From DASUZB01 sp036377075 (GTDB taxonomy: Bacteria; Actinomycetota; CALGFH01): a stretch of DNA of 38,508 nucleotides. Below, piece after piece: positions 8,014 to 14,494 of the stretch (positions within the stretch are counted from its first letter, which is position 1; each line of letters begins with the position of its first letter). The notes under the pieces were generated by a model that was not told the DNA's origin, searched no databases, and saw only the letters and a program-made list of their open reading frames with translations. A program made the position numbers and the translations under genes. The stretch is from NCBI GenBank assembly GCA_036377075.1, contig DASUZB010000056.1, positions 1 to 38,508 on the forward strand, read 5' to 3'.

Positions 8014-9311
8014 GGATCAGCGTCTTCGGCCTCGGCTACGTCGGGGCGGTGTCGGCCGCGTGCCTGGCCGCCGACGGCCACACCGTGGTCGGCGTCGACC
8101 CCAACCAGGTCAAGGTCGACCTGCTCAACCAGGGCCGCTCGCCGGTGGTCGAGGCGGGCCTCGGCGAGCTGGTCGCCGAGGCCGTGGCCGCCGGCCGCCT
8201 GCGGGCGACCACCGACTGCGTCGAGGCCGTCGGCGAGACCGACCTCGGCTTCGTCTGCGTCGGCACCCCGAGCAGGGCCAACGGCAGCCTCGACCTCACC
8301 TACCTCCGGCGGGTCGCCGAGGACATCGGCAAGGCCCTGCGCGTCCACCAGACGCCGTTCGTGGTGGTGGTGCGCAGCACCGTCCTGCCCGGCACCACCC
8401 GCGAGGTGGTGATCCCCACCCTCGAGCGCGAGGCGGGCCGCTCGGTCTCGGTCTGCGTGCACCCGGAGTTCCTGCGCGAGGGCACCGCCATCCGCGACTA
8501 CCGCGAGCCCTCCAAGGTCGTGGTCGGCGCCACCCACGAGGACGCCCGCGCCCTGGTCACCCCGGTGGTGGTGCAGCCGGGCGCGCCGGTGATCCAGACC
8601 GAGGTGGAGCTCGCCGAGATCGCCAAGTACGCCGACAACGCCTGGCACGCCCTCAAGGTCACCTTCGCCAACGAGATCGGCAGCCTGGCCAAGGCGCAGG
8701 GGCTCGACGGCCAGGCGGTGATGGAGATGCTCTGCGCCGACACCAAGCTCAACCTCTCGCCGGTCTACCTGCGGCCGGGGTTCGCGTTCGGCGGCTCGTG
8801 CCTGCCCAAGGACGTGCGCGCGCTGCGCTACCGGGGCCGCAGCCTCGACCTCGACCTGCCGGTGCTCAACGCCATCCTGCCGAGCAACCAGCAGCAGCTC
8901 GACCGGGCGTTCCAGATGATCACCGACGCCGGCGCCCGCCAGGTCGGCGTGCTCGGCCTCGCCTTCAAGGCCGGCACCGACGACCTGCGCGAGAGCCCCA
9001 TGGTCGAGGTCGTCGAGCGCCTCATCGGCAAGGGCTACGACGTGCGCATCTACGACGCCAACGTCAACCTCGCCAAGCTCGTCGGGGCGAACCGCAGCTA
9101 CATCCTCGAGCAGATCCCGCACATCTCCGACCTGATGGTCGAGAGCATCGACAAGGTCGTCGAGCACGCCAGCACGCTGGTGATCGGCAACGACGACCCG
9201 GCCTTCCGCGAGGCCGCCGACCACCCGCGGGCGGGGCAGCGGATCGTCGACCTGGTCCGCGTCGCCAGCCGGCGCAGCGACGGCAGTGGTTACGATGGCA
9301 TCTGCTGGTAG
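8010..9311 (+). CDS. algD: AlgD-like GDP-mannose 6-dehydrogenase
   Basis: UDP-glucose/GDP-mannose dehydrogenases oxidise a nucleotide sugar at C6 twice with NAD to give the uronate. The 433-residue protein opens MRISVFGLGYVGAVSAACLA (GxGxxG) and carries the catalytic cysteine Cys264 in FAFGGSCLPKDVRALRYR, then LAFKAGTDDLRESP. From memory of Pseudomonas AlgD, the match is closer to AlgD than to UDP-glucose dehydrogenase: MRIS-FGLGYVGAV, NEIG in the middle, KGY-RI-D, and the exact type of tail, DGICW against EGICW. I therefore infer GDP-mannuronate as product. The ATG overlaps the lyase stop by 4 nt. The substrate assignment rests on remembered similarity, not on an alignment run here. Confidence 0.88.
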   Translation: MRISVFGLGYVGAVSAACLAADGHTVVGVDPNQVKVDLLNQGRSPVVEAGLGELVAEAVAAGRLRATTDCVEAVGETDLGFVCVGTPSRANGSLDLTYLRRVAEDIGKALRVHQTPFVVVVRSTVLPGTTREVVIPTLEREAGRSVSVCVHPEFLREGTAIRDYREPSKVVVGATHEDARALVTPVVVQPGAPVIQTEVELAEIAKYADNAWHALKVTFANEIGSLAKAQGLDGQAVMEMLCADTKLNLSPVYLRPGFAFGGSCLPKDVRALRYRGRSLDLDLPVLNAILPSNQQQLDRAFQMITDAGARQVGVLGLAFKAGTDDLRESPMVEVVERLIGKGYDVRIYDANVNLAKLVGANRSYILEQIPHISDLMVESIDKVVEHASTLVIGNDDPAFREAADHPRAGQRIVDLVRVASRRSDGSGYDGICW

Positions 9312-10557
9312 CGCCGGGCGGCGCCGCGGCCGGCCGCGCCGCGTGCTGATCGTCGTCCAGAACCTGCCGGTGCCGTTCGACCGCCGCGTGTGGCTCGAGG
9401 CGACCACGCTGGCGAAGGCCGGCTACCAGGTCAGCGTCATCTCCCCGAAGGCCAAGGGGTTCAACGCCTCGTTCGAGGAGATCGAGGACGTCCACGTCTA
9501 CCGCTACGGGCTACCGGTCGACGCCCAGGGGCCGCTCGGCTTCGTGGCCGAGTTCCTCTGGTGCTTCGTGCGCACGGCGATGAAGTCGTTCCGCGTCGCC
9601 CTGCGCGGCCGCGGCTTCGACGTGCTCCACGTCTGCAACCCGCCGGAGACGTACTGGCCGCTCGGCCGCTTCTGGAAGCTGTTCGGTAAGCGCTTCCTGT
9701 TCGACCACCACGACCTCTCGCCCGAGATGTACCAGGTCAAGTTCGGCGCGGCGGCCGGGCCGGCGCTGGCGGGGCTGCGCTTCCTCGAACGGCAGACCTT
9801 CCGGGCGGCCGACCTGGTGGTCACCACCAACGAGAGCCACAAGCGGGTCGCGGCCGAGCGGGGCGGGGTGCCGCCCGAGGACGTCTACGTGGTGCGCTCC
9901 GGGCCGGACCTGGGCCGCCTGACCGTCTACCCGCCCGACCCCAGCTGGCGGCGCGGCAAGCGCCACCTGCTCGTCTACCTCGGCGAGATCTGCAAGCAGG
10001 ACGGCGTCGACCACCTCGTGCGGGCGGTCAAGCTGCTGCGCGACGAGCTCGGCCGCGACGACTTCCACTGCGTGCTGGTCGGCGGCGGTCCCCACCAGCC
10101 GGCGATCAAGGCCTACGCCGAGGAGGTCGGCGTGGCCGAGCTGTGCACCTTCACCGGCCGGGTGAGCGACGACGACCTGTGCCGCATCCTGTCCTCGGCC
10201 GACGTCGGCGTCGACCCCGACCCGAAGAACGACTGGTCGGACAAGAGCACCATGAACAAGATCATGGAGTACATGTTCTTCGGGCTGCCGATCGTCGCCT
10301 ACGACCTCACCGAGGCGCGCGTCTCGGCCGGCCGCGCCGCCCTGTTCACCGAGCCCAACGACGAGCGCGCGCTGGCCGCCGGCATCGCCGAGCTGCTCGA
10401 CGACGAGGCGAGGCGCCGCGAGATGGGGCAAGGGGGCCGCGAGCGGGTCCGCACCGAGCTCGCCTGGGAGCACTCGGCGCCGGTGCTGCTCGCCGCGTAC
10501 GACCGCCTCTGGCACGCGGCCGCCGAGGTCCGGCTGAGCGACTCGCTGCCGTCGTAA
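9295..10557 (+). CDS. Family 4 glycosyltransferase
   Basis: A GT-B fold glycosyltransferase of about 420 residues, likely adding a sugar to a lipid-linked or growing glycan on the cytoplasmic face. The N-terminal domain starts VLIVVQNLPVPFDRRVWLEA and includes DVLHVCNPPETYWPL and FDHHDLSPEMY. The C-terminal donor-binding domain has LVYLGEICKQDGVDHLVRAV, VLVGGGPHQPAIKAYAEE and the NKIMEYMFFGLPIVAYD segment with the family E-x7-E type region. ATG 9295 overlaps the previous gene by 17 nt; GTG 9286 is an alternative, and neither has a strong SD. It is the last gene of the operon, followed by a possible terminator. Donor and acceptor are unknown; GDP-mannuronate from the preceding gene is one guess. 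Confidence 0.87.
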   Translation: MASAGSAGRRRGRPRRVLIVVQNLPVPFDRRVWLEATTLAKAGYQVSVISPKAKGFNASFEEIEDVHVYRYGLPVDAQGPLGFVAEFLWCFVRTAMKSFRVALRGRGFDVLHVCNPPETYWPLGRFWKLFGKRFLFDHHDLSPEMYQVKFGAAAGPALAGLRFLERQTFRAADLVVTTNESHKRVAAERGGVPPEDVYVVRSGPDLGRLTVYPPDPSWRRGKRHLLVYLGEICKQDGVDHLVRAVKLLRDELGRDDFHCVLVGGGPHQPAIKAYAEEVGVAELCTFTGRVSDDDLCRILSSADVGVDPDPKNDWSDKSTMNKIMEYMFFGLPIVAYDLTEARVSAGRAALFTEPNDERALAAGIAELLDDEARRREMGQGGRERVRTELAWEHSAPVLLAAYDRLWHAAAEVRLSDSLPS

Positions 10558-10569
10558 GATCTACGTAGA

Positions 10570-10603
10570 CCCCGCTCCTGAATTCACCTGATTCGGGCCG
10601 GGG
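10570..10603 (+). terminator. Possible terminator of the polysaccharide operon
   Basis: CCCCG (10570-10574) pairs with CGGGG (10599-10603), and CCTGAAT (10577-10583) pairs with ATTCGGG (10591-10597, one G-T pair), giving a two-part stem 13 nt after the glycosyltransferase stop. No T-run follows, so Rho-independent function is uncertain. Confidence 0.35.
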
Positions 10604-10654
10604 AGTGCGCAGGGCGAGCGACGGTATCGTGCGGGATTAATCGCTCGATCCTCG

Positions 10655-10739
10655 CTAGCGCGACGAGCTACGCCGGACATATCAGGGCGCTACACGCCTT
10701 CGGATCATGTCGGTCAATTAGCGCTTCGTTAGCGCGATG
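10655..10739. repeat. 11-bp YTAGCGC repeats upstream of the HTH gene
   Basis: CTAGCGCGACG occurs at 10655-10665, TTAGCGCTTCG at 10718-10728 and TTAGCGCGATG at 10729-10739; the last two are directly abutting. They sit in the 275-bp, relatively AT-rich gap before the HTH gene and could be operator sites for autoregulation. No clear -10/-35 pair is visible. Confidence 0.45.
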
Positions 10740-10832
10740 GAACAACCTCACAACAGGACCTTTCCCTCGGGTCCCAGCGGACGTACCTCATTCGAGACCA
10801 GAGCGCGCGCAACCTGGCGGAGGAGGATGGCC

Positions 10833-12248
10833 ATGGTGCCGGCGCGACAGGCGGTTCCGAACACCAGTCTGCGACAGCAGCGGTTGCAGCGCAGCTGGAC
10901 CCTCGACCGCGTCGCCGCCGAGCTCGACCGCCTCTGCGCGCGCGAGGGCCACCACGCCGGCGTGACCGGCAACATGGTCGGCAAGTGGGAACGCGGCCTC
11001 AAGCGCCCGAGCCTGTTCTACCGCGAGAAGCTCTGCGCCCTCTACGGTGCGACGGCCGAGGACCTCGGCTTTCTCGACGACCAGCCAGCGCCGCCGGCCC
11101 GGACGGCTGCCGGCCACCTGGAGGCCGGCGGCGCGGAGCCCTTCGGCGGCACGCTGCCACCGCTGCCCGAGCCCGTCCACGCCGTCGGCAGGCGCAACCC
11201 GGCCGTCGAGGCCGCGCGCCGCTCGGTGCTGCGCGCCACCGCCGCCCTGCCCGGCACCGCCCAGGTCGCCGGGGTGCCGCGCGGCGCCCAGTCGCCGCTG
11301 TGGGAGCGGCTGTCGATCGCGCTCGGCAGCTCGGGCAGCGTCAACCCGGCGACGCCACAGCTCCTGGCGACGATCACCGACAACTACCGGCGGCTGAGCC
11401 AGACGGTTCCCGCCAGCGAGCTGCTCGCCGCCGTCATCGGGCACCTGCAGCTCGCCACCAGCCTGCTGCCCGGGCCCCACCCCAGCGCCCTGCGCCGGCA
11501 GCTGATCGCCGCCGGGGGCGAGGCCGCCGGCCTGGTCGGCTGGCTGTTCTTCAGCATGAACGACCACAGCACCGCCCGCGCCTACTACAAGGCGGCGTTC
11601 CAGGCCGTCCGCGAGGCGGAGGACGCCGAGCTCGGCGCCTGGGTGCTCGGCAGCATGAGCCTGCTCGAGACCCACAGCCACCGCGGCCGCGAGGCGATCA
11701 CCCTGGCCCGCCGCGCCCAGACCCACGCCAACTCGCACTCCTCCTCCACCACCAGGTCGTGGCTGTCCGCGGTCGAGGCCGAGGCCTGCGCGAACGTCGG
11801 CGAGGCCAAGGCCACCCTGAGCGCGCTGGAGCGGGCGCAGGGCGCGCTCGAGTACGCGAAGTCGGAGGACGCGCCGCGCTTCATCGCCTTCTTCGACCAG
11901 GCCCGGCTGGCCGGCTACGAGGGCATCTGCCACGTCCGCCTGGGGCGCCCGGAGCGCGCCCAGGCCAAGCTCACCGAGGCCCTGGAGGGGCTCAACCCGA
12001 CCGACGTCAAGCACCGCGCCATCGTCATCACCGACCTCGCCTCCGCGCACGTGCAGCAGCGTGAGGTGGACGAGGCCTGCCGCCTCGCCGGCCAGGCCCT
12101 CGCGATCGTGACCGAGAAGCAGTTCGCAAAGGGCCGCCAGCGCATCTGTGACTTCCGCACCCGCCTCGAGCCCTGGAAGGGCACCAGGGCCGTCAAGGAC
12201 CTCGACGAGCAGCTCCTCGCGACCGCACCTCCCTACCCGGCAGCCTGA
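10833..12248 (+). CDS. HTH (XRE-like) regulator with long TPR-like C-terminal region
   Basis: The first about 80 residues hold a helix-turn-helix of the type common in actinobacterial regulators: LRQQRLQRSWTLDRVAAEL, then VTGNMVGKWERGLKRPSLFY (WERG at about 52-55) and LCALYGATAEDLGFLD. The remaining about 390 residues are helix-rich with repeated Ala/Glu/Arg segments such as AYYKAAFQAVREAEDAELG and ARLAGYEGICHVRLGRPERA, typical of TPR solenoids that sense a ligand or partner. ATG 10833 is chosen because GGAGGAGG ends 6 nt before it; ATG 10827 sits too close to that SD and ATG 10737 lacks one. The gene (471 residues) is directly followed by a four-palindrome array and then two small plus-strand genes, so it is the first candidate for the array-binding protein. 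Ligand and targets are unknown. Confidence 0.85.
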   Translation: MVPARQAVPNTSLRQQRLQRSWTLDRVAAELDRLCAREGHHAGVTGNMVGKWERGLKRPSLFYREKLCALYGATAEDLGFLDDQPAPPARTAAGHLEAGGAEPFGGTLPPLPEPVHAVGRRNPAVEAARRSVLRATAALPGTAQVAGVPRGAQSPLWERLSIALGSSGSVNPATPQLLATITDNYRRLSQTVPASELLAAVIGHLQLATSLLPGPHPSALRRQLIAAGGEAAGLVGWLFFSMNDHSTARAYYKAAFQAVREAEDAELGAWVLGSMSLLETHSHRGREAITLARRAQTHANSHSSSTTRSWLSAVEAEACANVGEAKATLSALERAQGALEYAKSEDAPRFIAFFDQARLAGYEGICHVRLGRPERAQAKLTEALEGLNPTDVKHRAIVITDLASAHVQQREVDEACRLAGQALAIVTEKQFAKGRQRICDFRTRLEPWKGTRAVKDLDEQLLATAPPYPAA

Positions 12249-12587
12249 CCGCCCTTTGGTGCCGCGGTACCAGCGACCGCCCCCCTACCTGGTACCGCGG
12301 CACCATTCCACCCAACAGAGCTGGTACCGCGGTATCGGCCCTACGCCTCCCCTCACCGATACCGCGGTACCACCCCTTCGGACCCCAGCCCCCGCTCGCT
12401 GTCGCTCCCACCGTCGTCGCCGGTCCGACCGACGGCGGGAGTGGCGTGGGACCGGGACCCGAAAAGGAACGGTCCTGCCACGGGCTCGATCGGGACCTCG
12501 GGAAGTCCTTTATCAATTCCGCTCGGAGGTGTTTCTTCACTGCCCTGAGCGCTCTGAAGCGAGCGCGTGCTTCTTCCCGAGGTATCC
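12249..12587. other. Intergenic region with palindrome array
   Basis: This 339-bp gap after the HTH gene contains the four-palindrome array in its first third. The rest (12373-12587) is GC-rich and then turns more AT-rich (AAAAGGAACGG, CCTTTATCAATTCC) towards the 85-residue gene, where a promoter is likely although no clear -35/-10 pair can be read. GAGG five bases before the ATG at 12588 is the ribosome binding site. Open frames through the gap follow the repeats and look non-coding. Confidence 0.6.
12257..12372. repeat. Array of four 16-bp palindromes forming two perfect 17-bp hairpins
   Basis: Four copies of the near-palindrome TGGTACCGCGGTACCA lie at 12257-12272 (TGGTGCCGCGGTACCA), 12290-12305 (TGGTACCGCGGCACCA), 12322-12337 (TGGTACCGCGGTATCG) and 12357-12372 (CGATACCGCGGTACCA). 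Copy 2 is the exact reverse complement of copy 1, and copy 4 of copy 3. So 12257-12273 pairs with 12289-12305 and 12322-12338 with 12356-12372, each a perfect 17-bp stem with a 15-17 nt loop. Centre-to-centre spacing is 33, 32 and 35 bp, about three helical turns, placing the sites on nearly the same face of the DNA. This suggests cooperative binding by a dimeric protein, or a structured transcript. Confidence 0.93.
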
Positions 12588-12845
12588 ATGCACTCCTTGC
12601 TGGTGGAGCGCCGTGACGAGCCGGTTTCGGAGGCCACCGTGCGCTCGGTGGTGGAGGCGCAGTTGGGGTTCATCGTAGAGCTGTGGCACGAGGTGCGCGC
12701 CGCCGGCCTCTCGGTCGACCGGCGCAGCGTGGTCGACGTCGCCGGGAGCCTCGAGCGCCTGTACGGCCAGGCCGAGAGCGGCGACGAGCGGCAGGAACTG
12801 ACACGAGTGCTGGTCCGTGCCAAGAATCTCCTCGATCCCGCGTGA
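12588..12845 (+). CDS. Small hypothetical protein, 85 residues
   Basis: The predicted protein begins MHSLLVERRDEPVSEATVRS and ends RVLVRAKNLLDPA. It is acidic/basic mixed and mostly helical, with no membrane segment, cysteine pair or signal peptide. I do not recognise a family. ATG 12588 is preceded by GAGG at 5 nt; an in-frame GTG at 12567 has no SD. It lies between the palindrome array and the primase-fold gene on the same strand and is separated from the latter by 186 bp, so the two may have separate promoters. High GC at third positions and a good SD support real coding. Its place suggests an accessory or DNA-associated role in this module, but that is inference only. Confidence 0.65.
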   Translation: MHSLLVERRDEPVSEATVRSVVEAQLGFIVELWHEVRAAGLSVDRRSVVDVAGSLERLYGQAESGDERQELTRVLVRAKNLLDPA

Positions 12846-13031
12846 GGAAACGGGATATTGGGGTACGCAATTCTCGCTATGGGAAGGAGCGGGCCTTGCG
12901 CAGGCACGGACCGGACCGCGCGCGGTACTTTATCGACGGGCCAGATCATGGTCCGCTGTCCGCTCGGCCCGTCCCCTAACGGGTCGCCCCCGCGAACTCC
13001 TTCGCGCACCGTTGCGGAAAGGAGCGGCCGG

Positions 13032-13625
13032 ATGCTCTGGCGCAGGTCGAAGGTCAGCCTCCCCGACGCCGCGCTCGCCTACGCCGAGCTGGGCATCCCC
13101 GTGTTCCCGAGCCACTGGCCGACGCTCGCGTCCGCGCGCCGCCTCGGCACGCCGGGGTGCTCCTGCCAGCTGGTCGCCTGCTCCTACCCCGGTGAGCACC
13201 CCCTGGTACCCGACTGGCTCGGCGCCGCCACCACCGACCCGGCCCGCGTCGAGGGGTGGTGGCGCCAGCATCCCCAGGCGAACGTCGGCCTGCTGACCGG
13301 CGTGGTGTTCGACGTGCTCGACGTCCCGGGCGAGCTGGTCGCCGACCACGCCATGCCGGACGGCCCGGTCGCCCGCACCGGCACCGGGCGCCACCACTAC
13401 TTCGTCGCCCCGAGCGGGCGGGGCAACGTGGTCATGCCCGCCCGCTCCGGCAACGCCCGCCAGCGCGTCTACTGGCACGGCCGTGGCGGCTACGTGCTGG
13501 CCGCCCCCAGCCGCCACGTGGGCGGCGGCGGCACCCAGTGGCTGCACCCACTCGCCACCCCGGTGCCCGACGCGCCGCCCCGTGCCCTCGCCACCATGGC
13601 CGGCTTCAGGGAGCAGCTCGCCTGA
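13032..13625 (+). CDS. Small primase/polymerase (Prim-Pol) domain protein
   Basis: The 197-residue protein fits the N-terminal Prim-Pol domain of the archaeo-eukaryotic primase superfamily: LAYAELGIPVFP, then PLVPDWLGAATTDPARVEGW, WWRQHPQANVGLLTG, TGTGRHHYFVAP and GGYVLAAPSRHVGGGGTQW. Active members synthesise primers in plasmids and phages. Here the metal-binding DxD appears as DVLDVP and the third acidic position, usually in a vD-r-GGYVVAPPS context, reads YWHGRGGYVLAAPS; only the His of the second motif is clearly kept. No helicase domain follows. It may therefore be a nucleotide- or DNA-binding relative rather than an active primase. ATG 13032 is preceded by AAAGGAG at 8 nt. It ends directly against the convergent VOC gene. 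Confidence 0.82.
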   Translation: MLWRRSKVSLPDAALAYAELGIPVFPSHWPTLASARRLGTPGCSCQLVACSYPGEHPLVPDWLGAATTDPARVEGWWRQHPQANVGLLTGVVFDVLDVPGELVADHAMPDGPVARTGTGRHHYFVAPSGRGNVVMPARSGNARQRVYWHGRGGYVLAAPSRHVGGGGTQWLHPLATPVPDAPPRALATMAGFREQLA

Positions 13626-13997
13626 TCAGCCCTCCTGGATGACCGAGAGGATGTTGCCCGCCGGGTCCTTGAACCAGGCGATGGCCGGCCCCTGGCCGCG
13701 CATGATGCCCTTCTCGTCCTGGGGCGAGCCCTCGTAGCGCTCGAAGGTCACGCCCCGCGCGACCAGCTCGTCGACCGCCCGGTCGACGTCGTCGACCGGG
13801 AAGTTGAGGATGGTGAACGTCGCCGGCGTATGGTCCGGCTTGGGGTAGACGATCGTGTCCCGGTCGCCGGCGATGTGCAGGCGGAGCAGGCCGTTCTCCT
13901 CGGAGACCCTGAGCCCGAGCGTCTCGCCGTAGAACTGCTTGGCCTTCGGGATGTCGTCCGCGGAGAATCCGCTGAATGCCTTGGTGTGCTCGAACAT
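13626..13997 (-). CDS. VOC family (glyoxalase-like) protein
   Basis: A 123-residue protein with the vicinal-oxygen-chelate fold: MFEHTKAFSGFSADDIPKAK, FYGETLGLRV, TFTILNFPVDDVDRAVDELV and AWFKDPAGNILSVIQEG. The family includes glyoxalases, antibiotic-binding proteins and dioxygenases; single-domain forms usually dimerise to make one metal site. The substrate cannot be told. ATG 13997 is chosen over upstream starts because GGGAG lies 4 nt before it and it begins at the first beta strand. Its stop abuts the Prim-Pol stop (convergent). The YCII gene starts divergently 110 bp away. Confidence 0.88.
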   Translation of the reverse strand: MFEHTKAFSGFSADDIPKAKQFYGETLGLRVSEENGLLRLHIAGDRDTIVYPKPDHTPATFTILNFPVDDVDRAVDELVARGVTFERYEGSPQDEKGIMRGQGPAIAWFKDPAGNILSVIQEG

Positions 13998-14107
13998 GGC
14001 ACTCCCTTCGCTGGGTATCGTGTGCCGTCCTCTCGTAAGTGATATCGAAGCCGCGTGACTGGTTTCGACATGTTGGGCAAGATGCTCGAGGTCGGCGTGG
14101 AGGCACC

Positions 14108-14482
14108 GTGAAGTACCTGATCCTGATCTACCACAACCCTGCGTCACAGCAGGTCTGGCAGGGGTTCTCCGACGACGAGCGCGACGAGGGGCTGCGCTAC
14201 TACGCCACCCTGGTCGAGGAGCTGGCCGCGTCGGGCGAGCTGGTCGCGTCCGAGGCCCTGGCGGACCCGTCCCAGGCCAAGCGCGTCGCCGTGCACGATG
14301 GCCGCACCATCACCAGCGACGGCCCCTTCGCCGAGGCCAAGGAGCACCTGGCCGGCTTCCTCCTGGTCGACTGCGACGGCATCGACCGGGCGGTCGAGCA
14401 CGCCACCCGCGTTCCCGAGGCCGCCTTCGGCCTGGTCGAGGTGCGCCCGGTCCGCGGCCTCGACCCGGAGGCGTGGCGCTGA
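14108..14482 (+). CDS. YCII-related domain protein
   Basis: A 124-residue YCII-family protein (dimeric alpha/beta ferredoxin-like fold): VKYLILIYHNP at the start and the hallmark SDGPFAEAKEHLAGFLLVDC in the second half. In actinobacteria such genes often sit beside an ECF sigma factor gene; none is present here. The biochemical role is unknown. GTG 14108 is chosen since GGAGG lies 4 nt upstream and the protein then begins at the first beta strand; an ATG at 14039 would add an implausible Arg-rich extension. It converges on the LCP gene with a 12-nt gap. Confidence 0.87.
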   Translation: MKYLILIYHNPASQQVWQGFSDDERDEGLRYYATLVEELAASGELVASEALADPSQAKRVAVHDGRTITSDGPFAEAKEHLAGFLLVDCDGIDRAVEHATRVPEAAFGLVEVRPVRGLDPEAWR

Positions 14483-14494
14483 ACGCCGCGCTCG

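Noticed and set aside
1815..10557. Complete capsule or alginate export locus
   Set aside because: No polymerase, flippase, epimerase or chain-length genes are present; only sugar supply, transfer and lyase-type genes can be supported.
12257..12372. T-box riboswitch
   Set aside because: The palindromes contain the T-box-like motif TGGTACCGCGG, but there are four copies in alternating orientation, no stem I or specifier loop, and no tRNA synthetase or amino-acid gene downstream.
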